A stretch of 64,000 nt of DNA from positions 55,702,633-55,766,632 of the forward strand of contig OY744607.1 of assembly GCA_963556255.1 (NCBI GenBank). Reading direction: 5' to 3'. Origin of the DNA: Allolobophora icterica. Lineage: Eukaryota; Annelida; Clitellata; Crassiclitellata; Lumbricidae. Position 1 is the first letter of the stretch, and every line of letters starts with the position of its first letter. The notes below the pieces were generated by a model, which did not search any database, had not been told where the DNA came from, and saw only the letters and a program-made list of their open reading frames with translations. Shown one piece after another: positions 11,401 to 40,747 of this stretch. Position numbers and translations under genes: made by a program.

Positions 11401-13288
11401 AGAAGAGCAATCTCTTTATCTAGCCTGAGAGGTAGCCATGGATATGAAGTGCTAGCGACTTCAATCTCAGCCTCAGCATATGAGGGTGGATGGCCAGTCC
11501 TCTCCCTTGCCAGTTGATCTGCCACCCAACACTATATGGTCAGTATACTCATACAGCTGAGTTGGCTGGGGGCAAAAGTGGATCAGAAATCGCTAAACAA
11601 ATTTCTGTTCTTGTGGGATTTGAACCCCTGATCTCTCAGTTGACAGCCCAGCAAGCTAACCAAGCTATCATGCACTCCTATAGACTATAACGCACCCCTT
11701 TAGACTATGAAGCAGCCCTGTAGACTATCATGCAATCATATAGACTACGGTGCACCCCTACAGACTATTGTGCACTCTATAGACTATAAAGCACCCATAT
11801 GGACTATCAAGCACCCCTGTAGACTATCATGCACCCCTATTGACTACCATGCACCCCTACAGACTATCGTGCAGCCCTACAAACTATCATGCACCCCTAT
11901 AGACTATCACGCCCCCAAGTAGACTATCACACACCCCTGTAGACTATCACACAACCCTACAGACTATTGTGCACCCCAATAGACTATCATGCACCCATGT
12001 AGACTATCCTGCACCCCTACAGACTCTCGTGCACCCCTACAGACTATTCTGCACCCCTTCACACTATCACGTAACCCTACAGACTCTCGTGCACCCCTAT
12101 AGACTATCACGCATCCTTATTTGCAACAGCACCAACCTCAAATTGGACTTTTTGGATTTGCTATTTCTGTCGTCCGCATTGGATGGTCGCAGAATTCCAG
12201 GCGATGTTTGCCTCGATCCAAACATTTCACTTTCAGTTGACTGAGTTCTTGCAATCTTTCGGATCGAACGAGACGAGTTCGATGAACGAACCCCATTTCT
12301 GCTCTTTCTCAGTTCATCATCGGAGTAATCCAGGTCTGAGATTGTCTTTTGGATGAGGTCCTTGACATCTGTAACGCAAAATCTGTTGGTCACAGAGGAG
12401 AAGAAAGAAATCGGCCTCGTAAGCCAAGGCCAAGAAAACGACTTCAAGCCATGTGTGCTAATTATTAAGAAACTGACAGCAATGTGAGGGTAAAAATTCT
12501 TCAATATAAGAGTAGTAGACTTGTGGAATGCTTTGGCTTATAGGATTTTCTCAGTGGACGCTATCACAGTTTTTAAGAGCAAACTAGAAGAAGCTATCAG
12601 CTGTCAATCAACTGTTTAAGCTCTGCCTATAACTAGAGTTCTCAGCTGTCAATCAACTGTTTATGCTCCGCCTATAACTTAGTAAGTGTAAGTGTAAGTA
12701 CATCCACATGATTATCCAGTCACATCAAAGAAAATAAAAAGTATATTATTTAAAAAATTGTGATTAAACCCATTCAAGTCATCTTTGGAAGAGTGCCACC
12801 CACTAGACAGAGACAAAACTTCTTTTTTCTCTAGACACTCATAAAAAACCTGCTAATGTTGAGATAATGGCAAAAAGATGTTAACCTGGCAAACTACACC
12901 CGTTGCTTTTGGCATCAAGCATGGTTCTGAGAAAACCAAGTATTGTTTTCACTCCCTTTTCCATGACTTCCTCTGGTGGAAAGACGAGAGGATTGCTTCG
13001 AATATTCAGACCATCAAGAGTTTTGACAAGACCTGGAAAAATCCACTGATTTTTAAAAAATTTAAGTTCAATAGTAAAACGAAAGAAACAGAGAAGAGAG
13101 AAAAGCGAGACACAAAGAGACACAGAGTGAGGGGCACATAAAAGAAAGAGAGACAGAGAGACACAGCAAAAGAAAGAGAGACAGAGAGACACAGCAAAAG
13201 ATATAAAAAGAAAGACAGATATTGAGAAAAAGACTGTCAGACAGACAGACAGAGTCATAAAGATAGACAAGACAGACAGACACAAAGT

Positions 13289-13342
<54 letters not shown>

Positions 13343-13432
13343 GACAGAGAGCCCAAAAGAAACCAATTGCTGTCCCATTAGGATTCCATATTAAAAAAGT
13401 AATAAAAAAGAAAAAGAAATATATTAAAGAAA

Positions 13433-13466
<34 letters not shown>

Positions 13467-16427
13467 AAATATATGCAACATATGCACATAATAAAAATGC
13501 AGTAATTAAATTCCCAAATGTATACAAAACTATACATATTCATAGTATACCAAATGAACTGCAGTCTCCAGCTACGTGTATATATATGTCTAGATTATCT
13601 GAACACTGGTCTAGCGTTTTTCAAGAACTTCGCAAAGGAATCGGAATAGAGTGGTTTAACAGATCTAAAAGAAGTTGCATCTGAAGACTTGCTCCATAAG
13701 TTACTTGTGCATCAGCTTACAAACCTGTAGACGTCCTAAACAGATTGGATTTTCAGTACAAGATTGTACAACGAATATCTGATCTGTACAACAAACTCAC
13801 CAAAATCTCTCCTATTGCTATCTCTCCACAGGTGTTTCACTCAAAGCTGCAAACACTGCTCTGTTGCAAATCCTATCTCGATTCCTCCTCATCCCCTTAC
13901 CTCCTCACTGTTTCAACTCTAAACATCAGACACCTTAGCCATCTGACTGTCTGCCTGGCTGACCCCTTTAGATCTTGACCTGGAACCAATTTTGACCCTA
14001 TCTGCCTGCAGACTTTGTTTTTAACAAGTGCTTGTAAATAAGCTGGTTGGCTTTTTCGGTGCTGTACAAATCTCCAGATTAGGACCAGTGATATTTCAGT
14101 TCTAAGAATAATTCCCAATTTTACTTCTAAATCAGTTCAGAAGACTCAATTTCAATTCTAATTCTATTCTCGTTCTGAAAATAATTCCTATTTCAGTTCT
14201 AATTCAAGTTCTGAAATAATTTCAGTTCTAATTTCAGTTCTGAAATAATTTCAGTTCTAATTCCAGTTCTGAAATAATTTCAGTAACAGTAAAAAAACTC
14301 TGAATTTCTTGCATAGGGGAGGATAACACATTGTTTATTTGTTAGTATTTCTTACCAATGTTAAATTGTTCAATCACAAAATCGCGAGAACTTTTTCTTA
14401 TATAGCTTTAATAAAATGTACTGTGTGGTTATACTCAGCACAACCATGGCATAACATTTATTAATTGGTCAGTGTATGCATACAATTATGAAATAGGTTA
14501 GTGGGTCAGTGAAACATGGTATTTTAAATTAACATCCCTTGGATGCATCGTTAATTTATTTATGCATCCTTTCACAACGTAGGTGCGTCCTTGGACACAA
14601 TACCCTTATTTTCTGCGCCAGCTTCAAAATTTTGAATTCCCGGGCGCACGCTCTCGAAATTGCTCTTTGTGAGGCTGGTGCTGACAGAAGGTCTTCAATT
14701 ACAGAAGCAATCTTGCTGCAGGATTCATGTCTGATTACAGATTATGCATCCCAAAGAAATCAGAGCCGAAGATTACCGATCTTAATGTCTCACGGTCGCA
14801 TGACGGATTCCACTTGTACAAATCGCATACCGCAGAAATTATTATGTAATAATTTCCGTTCGGAAAATAATTCCTATTTCTATTCCTATTTCCGTTCTCT
14901 GTAGCGTATTTCAGTTCTCGTTCTATTCTCGTTCTCAAAATAATTCCCAATTTTCGTTCTTATTCTCGTTAACGGAAATTGATAATTTTACTTCTAATTC
15001 CTATTTCCGTTAACGAAAATATCACTGATTAGGACTATGATTATGATTACCAGAAAGACCTAGTACTCACCTAGTTCAAGTGGCAGGGTGCTCAGTTCAT
15101 TGCCTTCAAGCAGAAGCGTACGCAGTTGTGTCATGCCACCCAGAAAAAAACTTGGAATGCTGGCAATGCAGTTTCGTCGCAAGTCGAGCCATTTCAGCTT
15201 GGAGAAGCATTCAAAGAAGCTCTCTGGCAGCTGTGAGATCTTGTTCCCCTCAAGATAGAGATACTACAGCACAAATGTGTAGCACTGCATCAACTGTGGG
15301 ACATGGTGGCTGGTAGATTAGAGCACTCTGGAGACTACAAGTTTGTGCCTCCTCCTCTGAGATGGTTGCTGTATAGGGACCTTGAGCCAGTCCTTCACTC
15401 ACAATTGCTCAGTATCATCGACTGATACTTGGTATTAGATAGTGGCTCATAATAAATGCATAATAATAATTCATTGTTCCTGTTGTACATACATGGACAA
15501 AGCAAAGTTGCATAGTTTCAGCAGCCGAGCCATCTACCTGGTCCGTTCGGCTACGTTGGTTTGTTAGCTAACCTCTAGGTGTCTTAAATCAAGCAAATCA
15601 TCTGGCAACGTACGAATCCCGCATCGACTCAGATCAAGTGAAACGATTTCTCATTGTTTGCACTCTGTAAGAAGCTGGGGGACCATGGACATAAGTTTGC
15701 ACATCATCAGCATAGAGATGGCCAGATGCAAGATGCTTAGAAAAGAGAGAGCGAATGCCAGAGGTAAAAAGAATGTAAAGGATAGGACCAAGAACAGAAC
15801 CCTGGGGGACACCATAGTTAATCCCAACCGAGGGCGTTCTTGAGGTACTCAGGATCGCCTCTGCATGCGAAAGCATCAGTTTTCATACCAATCATCGCTT
15901 ATTCAAGGGATTTGAATGTCAGGCTAGCATGGTTTATACAAGGGGACTTTAATGGCATGGGACAATTCAAATGGGCAGTGATGGTGAAGGAACTGACCCA
16001 ATACATTCATTGAAAGATGCCAGTGGTCGAGGCCATACGGTCGCTACAGAAAGACGTCTGCATTTACATTTAACAAGAAGTGGAGACAGGAATAGAAAGT
16101 CTTAATTGGTGAACAATATACGAATGCGTGTTGTTAGCTAACCTCTAGGTGTCTTAAATCAAGCAAATCATCTGGCAACGTACGAATCCCGCATCGACTC
16201 AGATCAAGTGAAACGATTTCTCGTTGTTTGCACTCTGTAATAAGCCTATTTACGTTCTCAATTTGTTTTGAAAGCAGCAAGTCTTCGTAATTTTCTGCGT
16301 TTGTTTCGGTTGCTGCTTCGCTTTCTTCGGTTAAATCTTCACTTTCATCAGCAACATCGTGATCTTCCGAAACTGGAGACCTACCCGCTTCTAAATCCGA
16401 CATCTTAATTTGGTGCATACCAGTCAT
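7069..16427 (-). CDS. LRRC27: Leucine-rich repeat-containing protein 27-like
   Basis: Ten exons close in phase: 16427-16143, 15263-15071, 13032-12886, 12368-12137, 10900-10739, 10052-9964, 9310-9228, 8721-8648, 7982-7856 and 7188-7069. They give about 503 residues; human LRRC27 is about 530. The N-terminus is acidic. LRRs follow from about residue 75 ([63 protein letters not shown]). The charged helical C-terminus contains [18 protein letters not shown] and [10 protein letters not shown], resembling human LRRC27 as I recall it. The start is uncertain: ATGs at 16427, 16418 and 16403 are all in frame. The function of LRRC27 is poorly known. Introns are full of SINEs, LINE ends, minisatellites and one hAT element. 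Confidence 0.88.
7480..7700. repeat. Degenerate GGTAAGA minisatellite in LRRC27 intron
   Basis: A unit of about 20 bp, loosely 'aactggggtaagacttagg', is repeated roughly ten times with heavy divergence. Confidence 0.55.
7997..8130. repeat. Interrupted (AAT)n array
   Basis: Imperfect ATA/AAT trinucleotides are interrupted by single changes. The array follows the acceptor of the penultimate LRRC27 exon by about 15 bp. Confidence 0.8.
8330..8545 (+). mobile_element. REL-type LINE 3' end: hairpin plus (AAT)n tail
   Basis: It contains 'agtccctgagggatcc' and 'acctcggggca' at 8336-8366, followed by AAT-rich tails. This is the same 3' end as the REL-type element at 32973-34280. Only the 3' terminus is present. 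Confidence 0.6.
8765..8945 (-). repeat. tRNA-derived SINE, subfamily with AATAAT tail
   Basis: On the minus strand the head reads 'tagccgattggttagagcgc' (box A-like) and 'gggttcgaacctc' (box B-like). The body 'gagcaagtccttcagtcac' and 'ttggtcattagaatgtggca' follow, then 'cctaataaatgcataa'. This is a typical Pol III SINE, not a working tRNA gene. Confidence 0.85.
8975..9215 (+). repeat. LINE tail with (GAAT)n, then a 19-bp minisatellite
   Basis: The sequence 'ctaagtaaatgctctgaaag' is followed by gaat repeats (9024-9056). After a gap comes a unit 'attacattggattacagaa', repeated about four times (9134-9215), ending next to the donor of LRRC27 exon 7. Confidence 0.7.
9660..9950. repeat. Dispersed 'aataagctggtg' repeat and a degraded SINE
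   Basis: Positions 9665-9745 match 4690-4770, 31395-31470 (inverted) and 37255-37315 (inverted). The shared core is 'gaataagctggtgcc...gtgctttagaaatttggag'. Positions 9775-9945 are a damaged minus-strand copy of the AATAAT-tail SINE. Confidence 0.6.
10480..10695 (+). mobile_element. LINE 3' end
   Basis: A frame reads [17 protein letters not shown] and [14 protein letters not shown], the C-terminus of a CR1/L2-like ORF. A non-coding 3' end follows, with 'aaacaattacaatt'. A sister copy lies at 59225-59400. Confidence 0.7.
10918..11155. repeat. Minisatellite, unit of about 27 bp
   Basis: The unit 'gataaaggtaatcactgaca' plus 'taa' recurs about eight times with growing divergence. It begins about 17 bp upstream of LRRC27 exon 5 in transcript direction. 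Confidence 0.75.
11395..11530. repeat. Dispersed 'tagccatggatatgaagtgc' repeat
   Basis: Related copies occur at 10080-10215, 46270-46560 (several degenerate units) and 63270-63390. The shared text is approximately 'gtgctagcgacttca' with 'cttagcctcagcatatgag'. The family is unknown to me. Confidence 0.55.
11672..12115. repeat. 20-bp minisatellite, about 22 copies
   Basis: The unit is 'cacccctatagactatcatg', with variants such as ctacagactatcgtg. The array ends about 20 bp from the donor of LRRC27 exon 4 (12137). Confidence 0.9.
13080..13345. repeat. Purine-rich (AGAGAC)n and (GACA)n array
   Basis: Degenerate agagacagag units grade into a pure gacagacagaca run around 13294-13340. Long apparent ORFs over this stretch are artefacts of the repeat. 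Confidence 0.85.
14086..15027. mobile_element. Non-autonomous hAT-type element with long inverted ends
   Basis: The ends read CAGTGATATTTCAGTT (left) and CAGTGATATTTTCGTT (from the right). An exact 8-bp duplication, attaggac, lies at 14078-14085 and 15028-15035. About 200 bp at each end is built of 'ttctaattccagttctgaaa'-like units in inverted orientation. The middle has no recognisable transposase. It lies in LRRC27 intron 2. Confidence 0.85.
15300..15465 (+). repeat. tRNA-derived SINE, AATAAT-tail subfamily
   Basis: The head is 'catggtggctggtagattag' and the body 'ttgagccagtccttcactca'. It ends 'agtggctcataataaatgca' and then taataataa. Confidence 0.75.
15561..15674 (-). pseudogene. Partial duplicate of LRRC27 exon 1 in intron 1
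   Basis: These 114 bp match 16131-16244 with a single mismatch seen. The copy covers the last ~102 bp of exon 1, its donor and about 12 bp of intron. It therefore arose at DNA level, not from spliced RNA. The exon piece is in frame but lacks a start. Confidence 0.92.
15675..15880 (-). mobile_element. LINE reverse transcriptase fragment
   Basis: A minus-strand frame contains [13 protein letters not shown] and [10 protein letters not shown], the RT palm motifs including the catalytic YADD. Only about 65 codons remain. It directly abuts the duplicated LRRC27 exon piece. Confidence 0.9.
15900..16075 (+). repeat. Dispersed repeat family C, copy 2
   Basis: Matches 720-910 and 31465-31670 ('gggatttgaatgtcaggcta', 'tgggcagtgatggtgaagga', 'ggtcgaggccatacgg'). 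Confidence 0.7.
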
Positions 16428-17080
16428 CCCTCTGCGCGGAATGTTAGACACTCTAGCGCGGTTAACACTGCTACATTAGTTCTTTAACGATTTCAACCGG
16501 GTTCATAAATTATATTGTGTCAATTAATACTGAGTTAGCTTCATAGCAATAAATTATTTAATTCCAAAGCAGTTTTTCAAATCGATCACGAGTTTTGTTG
16601 AAAAACAAACAAAAAACACCCTCACGCTTACAGATTGTCATAACAACAAACCACGTGAACAAAGATATTCACATTAGTAGACACGTTTAATTTTATAATC
16701 GCGTAGGCTATACTTCGGCTACTTGTAATTTATTGTAAATTCTCGAGTTTTAGAGCAACGGTCTTAGTTAATCCTTGGTTAAAAGCATTAATATATGCAC
16801 AGTATTATTTATACTGTGGCATATGCACGATTAGACTAGGTAAATTTGCTTGGTAATGTGATCAACAACCATTTATAATTCAAAAGAATGAACATAAGTT
16901 GTTCTCTAAAGCAGAAAAACGCAACCGTCTGCAATTAAGCGTCTGAATACAGCACCGCAGTTCAAAACCTCACTGCAACCTAGTCTAGTGAAAGCAAATC
17001 AGTCAGAACTTTCTATCCTGCCCTAATATTTGGGTAGACAATATATATTTGTTAAATACGAAAAATTCTACAGTAATATG
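16428..17080. other. LRRC27 upstream region
   Basis: I see no gene or repeat here. A weak RFX/X-box-like sequence lies at 16634-16647 (attgtcataacaac) and an E-box cacgtg at 16652-16657. Both are motif observations only. Confidence 0.35.
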
Positions 17081-17248
17081 CAGAGGCGTCTACACCATAG
17101 AAACCTTGGAGCAAATGCTCCATCCAAGAAATAGGGGTGGGGATCTGTCAGTGTGTGTGTGTGCCACCATTTAAGGGGGGAGGAACGGGAAGGGAGGAAG
17201 AAGAGGAGGAAAATGCTCCAATGACTTAGGGAGGGATAGACGCCCCTG
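17081..17248. mobile_element. Short hAT-type MITE
   Basis: The termini are CAGAGGCGTCTA and CAGGGGCGTCTA (read from the right). The duplicated flank gtaatatg lies at 17073-17080 and 17249-17256. Confidence 0.85.
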
Positions 17249-17821
17249 GTAATATGAATAATAATGTTTTCATCATCACCATTGTCGTCAACATCATTAG
17301 CATTAGGGCCTAGTATCAGAGAGCCGATAGAGAATCAATTTAATCTAAACGTGAATTTGACAATTTTTTCTGCAGTTTTTTTTAGAATAATTAATGCGTG
17401 ATGCAGAAATCGTGCACTAAAATTGCAGTTTTATTATACTGATTTGAAATCCAAAATAAAAAAACTCTCATGAGCTTTCTCCGTTGAGATGACGTCAGCT
17501 CGGCTCTCCAGTTATAACAATTCGATGACATCACAAATATTACTATAAAGAACATAAATATTCATGACGTCACTTTTACGATTGTCTGGAATAATTTAAT
17601 CGTATGAATGGAGGTTTAATATTTTTAAAGAGAGTTTAAGGGTTATAATTATATTGCCGGTGGGATTGCAAAAGCGATTAGCAAAGTTTCAGGTAAATAC
17701 GAGTTGTTATTCGATCCAGTTTTTTTAAAACGTGACTAACACATTCGATCGGTATTAGCCTGCATTTAAGTTTATTTTACCAAGTTCCAAATTTCTATTA
17801 AATTCTTCTGTCTTTCACACA

Positions 17822-18010
17822 TATATGCGTAATTTGTGGGGGTACGAGGGGTACCCGTACCCCCACTTTTTGGACTGGGGGTACCGTACTCCCACTTTTT
17901 TAACAATGCCAATCAATATTTTATTATTGTGCCGCCCAGAGATCGCAGTCTCAGCCTTGCTTCGTGTATGTTAGAAATTGGTACCCTCCACTTTTTAGAC
18001 TAAAGTATAT
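17822..18010. repeat. MITE relic, sister of 26682-26940
   Basis: Shared sequence includes 'gcgtaatttgtggggg', 'gtacccgtaccccca' and 'caatattttattatt'. The ends here are eroded and no target duplication is clear. Confidence 0.65.
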
Positions 18011-18041
18011 GTAAGCCCTACTGTCAGTGCATATTTTAAGA

Positions 18042-19081
18042 CAGGGCCTACTACGTAGGGGGGGGAAGGAATCAGACTGCTTCCAATTTGTGCCAGGGGG
18101 GGGAAGTTTCCCCCCTGGCACAGTCACTAATTAATAATAATTAGTGACTAATAAAGTGACTAATTACTAATGATTCTTAAAGTATTGTATTGTGATGTAT
18201 CAGTATTATTGGCCATGCAATATTTGCTGAGGTTACCGTACAGTGTCTAAGCAGTGTTATAGTGTATACTTGTTTTTCTTTAGCTATTGCATGGCCATTA
18301 TGTTCTGTTATTTTTTGTTGAAGAAAGATGCAAAAAGTAATTTAAAAATTGAAGAAAAGCATTCACAATCCTGTTGATTTAGAAATTTCCAAAATATGGG
18401 ACACGTGTTAAAATATTGGGCAATATAGGACACTGTTCAGCAAATATATGGGGATTTTAAAGATTGCATTATAAATGCCCATTTCTGGTGTAAAGCAGCG
18501 GTAAAAGGCTCCATCCCTGCCTACTACAGTGTTATCCAACCGACAATTATTTTTCAGGAATATTTCAAGACCTGATAATCCCATTTTCACTGCACTACAA
18601 AAAATAATTGTATCACTGAAATTTTTTGCCATATTTATTACAGCTTGTCCTATAAAATTATTACAGTGTACTGGGAGCCCTGCAGAAATTAATTCAACAG
18701 TTCAATTGAACTAAAATATATAGTCTTACAAAGCCAGTTTTCTTGCTCCAAAAAATGCTCTAAAACTCACCTACGGCAATGTAGAAATAAAAAAAATTTC
18801 CGGGGGAGGACCCCCGGAACCCCACTTCAAAGGGAGAAGAGGGGAATGTACAGGAGGAGTAAAGGCAGAGGGAGTGGATTGGTTGGAGAATGGGAGGGGG
18901 TGGAAATGTAGAAATCAACAAATTTTCCGGGGGAGGGCCCTCGGACCCCCACTTCAAGGGAAGGGGAGGGGATTGGGAGGGGAAGGGAGTGGGGGTGTAG
19001 TGGAGGAAGGGTAGGGGAGATAGGGGAGGGTTTACAGTAAGGGGGATTGCTTCCAGCTTACAGGGGGGATAGTAGGCCCTG
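18042..19081. mobile_element. Non-autonomous hAT-type element, 1.04 kb
   Basis: The ends are CAGGGCCTACTA on both sides, flanked by ttttaaga at 18034-18041 and 19082-19089. G-rich subterminal stretches with 'tgcttccar' occur at both ends. An internal segment with 'cgggggaggacccccgga' is present twice (about 18790 and 18920). No ORF. Confidence 0.85.
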
Positions 19082-19586
19082 TTTTAAGAGATTTAGACTA
19101 TATGACTTTTTTAGGGATTCTTCTCTGAAAAATTTGATGACCTTTTTAGGGATTCTGGGATAAATCTTAAAAACTCCTGCAACATTTGTCCCACTAGTTA
19201 TACAGTTTCGATATAGGCCTACATTGCCTGGGACAAATCACCCTAACTACTGGGACAAATCCTAAGACTACTGGGACATTTTGTCCCACTAGTTATACAG
19301 TTAAAATATGCCCTGCAGTTAACTGTGCAGCTCTCTTTAATTTAATATAGCTTTAATTTAGGACGTACCCCGGTACATGTGTCAGATATATTAAAAGAAT
19401 CTTTTTTCTGCTTGTTTCTTGGATTTAATGCGTAAATAACATATTAAATGTATTTAAATAATGTATTAAATGTATGAGTTCAAGATATAAATTTCAGAGT
19501 TAAATGCTTCAATTTACTAATTAAATTCTTAAATTTGAGTAAATTAATTTACAGAACTGATCCAAACCTCATTCACAGTGGTCAGG

Positions 19587-35528
<15,942 letters not shown>

Positions 35529-35681
35529 CGTTAGCAAGCGTGGGATTATTGTGGCAGTTGCCAATTTCATTTGACCCTTTGCTACTGACATTACTTCATT
35601 ATCATATCTTAATTCCGCTGTTTTGGTTGAAATACTAGAGATTGTAATTTTGTCGTAATCTACAGGGAACATATTCTAGTA

Positions 35682-36006
35682 CAGTGGTTCTCAACCTGTG
35701 GTCCGCGGACCACTGGTGGTCCGCAGCCATCTGCCTGGTGGTCCGCGAGCAAGGCCTTCAATTTATATTTTTTACTACCATTACAAACATGCAAACGGGC
35801 ATATTTTGTCAATTTTTTAAAAAATTTTTATTTCAATCGCTAGAATCGGCTAGATGGGAGCATGAAACTAATGATAGCCTACCTGGATTAATTGCACAAA
35901 ATTTCTTTTGTATTAATTTCTTTGGCCACAATTTTTAGTGGTGGTCCGCGACCGAGACACAAAATTTATAAGTGGTCCTTGGGTCTCAAAAGGTTGAGAA
36001 CCGCTG
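35682..36006. mobile_element. hAT-type MITE
   Basis: The inverted ends are CAGTGGTTCTCAACC and CAGCGGTTCTCAACC (from the right). The exact 8-bp duplication ttctagta lies at 35674-35681 and 36007-36014. The interior repeats 'ggtggtccgcg' in both orientations. Confidence 0.93.
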
Positions 36007-36014
36007 TTCTAGTA

Positions 36015-38010
36015 GGCCTATACGCGTGTTCGTAATCGTAAATTTGCACAGCGTTACATCAAGTTACTCAGGAGGAGGCATAAAGTTACTCAAGAGGAGG
36101 CAGTTGCCTCCTCTTGGTTTTATAAATTTAAAAATTTTCCTTGGGTTATAGCCCTGCAAATGAATTTTGCCTCCTCTTGAACGGTTGCATAGCGTTACAT
36201 CAAGTTACTCAGAGGTTCTCCCGACCTGACACCAATTTAACCACGATCGAAAAGCATCCATCTAAATAAAAAGCCAGATCTGTGTGTAAGTCTGTCGTCG
36301 AATAACGTATCTAACTCATGCTACCTCGGACACCAGAGGCCGCTAGGGGGCAGTGTAACCCAGGGATGGATGGAGGGAAGCGGGATGTGAGTAGTCGGCC
36401 TGTCCAATTTTAGGCCCAGCCGCTCAGGCCTGGTAACACGGGAATGTTGCTGGGCCTGGGCCGAAATTGGACAGGCCCACGAACAATAGACGTTCAGACG
36501 CACAGTCAGACAGACACCTCATCAAGAATTCATACCCTAATTCATCCAGTCCTCCGTCTTCCAAGCGTTCTCTAGGTAAATAGACGTACAGAGTACAGAC
36601 GCACAGCCAGACGGACGGTCAGACAGACAGACAGATTGACATATAGATAAAGAGCATAAATTTAGTCACACGGGTTTGATAGACAAAGAACCTCCATCCA
36701 TCCATCCCTCCTGCCGGCAGTGAACTAAACGTCTTGATGGTGCACTGTTGACGGGAATCAATAAACGATTTGGATGCCAGTTTCACGATAGTGAATTCCT
36801 CATGGCATCAGTTTGTCATCCAAAGTTCAAACTCAGTTAGCAAATGATAAATGCTCAGAATCCCCGTCATACATGACGGGTAAATACTCTAGTGGTTATA
36901 TAGACGCGTTAAATTATTCTAGATTGTATTTCATTTTTAAACGCATGCACAGAAAACAATTATGTAGGCCTAATCGTAATCACAAATTTACATAGCGCCA
37001 TTCATAGAGAAATTCCTCAGAGGCGCTCCCAACCTGACAACGCAAAACCACGATCAAGGTGAAAGCTAGCCAATAGACAATGTTCACGTCATCGCTGCGT
37101 GATGTTTCAGACACCTCGAACTAGAAAAGTTGCACAAATATAATTATGTAGCCCAAACTGATCTTCTGACTAGTGACCTGATTACGGCTGGGTTTTGGTG
37201 TGCCATGTGGTTGATGCCTTGTACATTAGACACCGGCGCATCAGAAGTTACTAATTACAATTACATTAGTTTCTAAAGCGCTACTTTATAAAGTGCAGGG
37301 CACCAGCTTATTCACGAGCATGTGTTGTGTCAGAAGGGGTTGTCCAAGGGAAAAGATGTTGTCCAGAGGTTGGCAGTTAAATATGGGATAAGGTTGGGTT
37401 GCGAGAAGGGATATAGGAAGGTTGGAGGATTTTTTTAGAAGTGGATCTGGTGTGCACGATGGACAAGGTTAGCTGGAGTGAGCATAAAATAGGGCCTAGA
37501 CGAAGAGGTGATGTATTAAGTCGGGTGAGAATCTTCACCACCGCTGCCCGTTTGAATAGGCGCCACGTCATCTAACGTACCCGTGTACGTACGGACCCTG
37601 CTAGGCTGAAATTTAGGCCTAAATCTCTTAAATAAGACACCTTAGCTAATTAGGAGCGAACCGCCATCTGCAAGCTCTCTTACACAGAGGAGTATATGGG
37701 ACGCAATGTAGCCAGAGCCATCAATTCGTAATTGAAGGCTCTGATTAATGTAGCTAACTGGGCGAGAATGGAGAGAAAGAGAATTCACGACAGGAAGAAT
37801 ATCTATAGATATTAGATGCTGGTGGATTGGATGATGATTTCTACGGCGCTTAAAAAGCGAAGTCGCGGGAATCTGTTTCTTCACAGTTACTTTGTCAAAA
37901 CAAAATTGAAAGGCGGACGAGGAGTAAAAAATCGGTTCAAGATCAAGATCCAAATTAAATATATGGTCAGGCAGGCAGACAGTCACACGACTAAGCCTGA
38001 TGGTGTTTTA
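36015..38010. other. Intergenic stretch, little recognised
   Basis: Between the calmodulin-like gene and SUCLG1. Two SINE/LINE-like tails ('catagcgccattcatagaga' near 36990, and the inverted 'agcgctactttataaagtgc' near 37280) and a short GACA run near 36620 are visible. I recognise no coding sequence. Confidence 0.5.
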
Positions 38011-38300
38011 AGTAAGTAAAGTAAGTAAGTATATTCTTTAATAAACGCTAGCAAACGCACAGCGCTTTACATAAAGTTTTACACAAAGAGGAAAGAAAAA
38101 TATAACAGTAATAATGACGTTAGATCACAGTATAAATAATTACATAAATGAAGTAGGCCTAATAGCAACAGAGCCGAACTGTACAGCATCCTACCTAGGA
38201 AACCTCGTCGGGTAAGGGAGTCAAATCTAGGGGAGGACCAGATTATTAGAACGAGGGCGCAAATCATACCCGGTCTTTAGAACGGGATGTATAGAAGGTC
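38011..38300 (-). mobile_element. LINE 3' end with (TTAC)n tail
   Basis: Minus-strand RFDSLTRRGFLGRMLYS parallels RSDNLTRKSFIIRMLFD at 63740-63800. A 3' non-coding part with 'aataaa'-type sequence and a ttacttac tail (38011-38030) follow. Confidence 0.6.
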
Positions 38301-38923
38301 ATGGAGGAGGTGACTAGGGTTTTTGAGAACACGATCAGGCTCAGCTATTTAGAATTGAAACGGCGATCGCGAGGAAGGTAAGGAGAAGATAAGGAATCAG
38401 AGAAGAACTTTTGTGTGGCACTGAGAAATTTCGGAGACTTAGGCTACATTAATTACAGGTTAAAGTCTTATCTACAAATGTTGTAGCCTAAATGGGAATG
38501 TTGAGACAGCTACGTAGGCCTATTAGTTAAGTAGTTAAGGATAGTTAAGCTAGCTCAGATCCACTTTTTTGTGTGCGTTATCTCACCTTAATATGTAGTA
38601 TGAAACGACAATGGCACCACAGTTCTACTACATCATTTTGATTAATGTACATTGTCATAGTGGCATCCCTGCATTAGTGGGACATATATCCCTTAGGGGA
38701 TGCCATTTGCTGTCAATGACAGTGCTACGTTTAGTCTACCAGATACAATAAAGTTTTCATTATACTGAAGTATTAGGCCCTAATGGTGAATTCCAAATGT
38801 TTATTATTAAAGGTTTTTTTAAATTTCATTCCTTACTTTATAATGCAAATCGACATATACTATGAAATCTTATGTTAAACTACTTGTTGAAATAGGCCTA
38901 CTGTCGTTGGTGCCAATAAATGA

Positions 38924-38927
<4 letters not shown>

Positions 38928-38994
<67 letters not shown>
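38928..38994. repeat. (GATT)n tail
   Basis: About 16 GATT units directly after 'gtgccaataaatgatatt'. The same kind of tail follows AATAAA-like text at about 40965 and 41808. Confidence 0.9.
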
Positions 38995-39002
38995 ATACGT
39001 CG

Positions 39003-40728
<1,726 letters not shown>

Positions 40729-40747
40729 ATCATCATCATCATCATCA

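Noticed and set aside
11672..12115. Regular 20-bp repeats considered as a CRISPR array
   Set aside because: The units are head-to-tail without unique spacers: a minisatellite in a eukaryotic intron.
13068..13487. Overlapping minus-strand frames rich in Cys, Leu, Ser and Val
   Set aside because: They come from the GACA/AGAGAC simple repeat next to LRRC27 exon 3; only 12886-13032 fits the gene.
14539..14904. 121-codon plus-strand frame inside the hAT-type element
   Set aside because: There is no transposase motif and the composition follows the element's inverted repeats.
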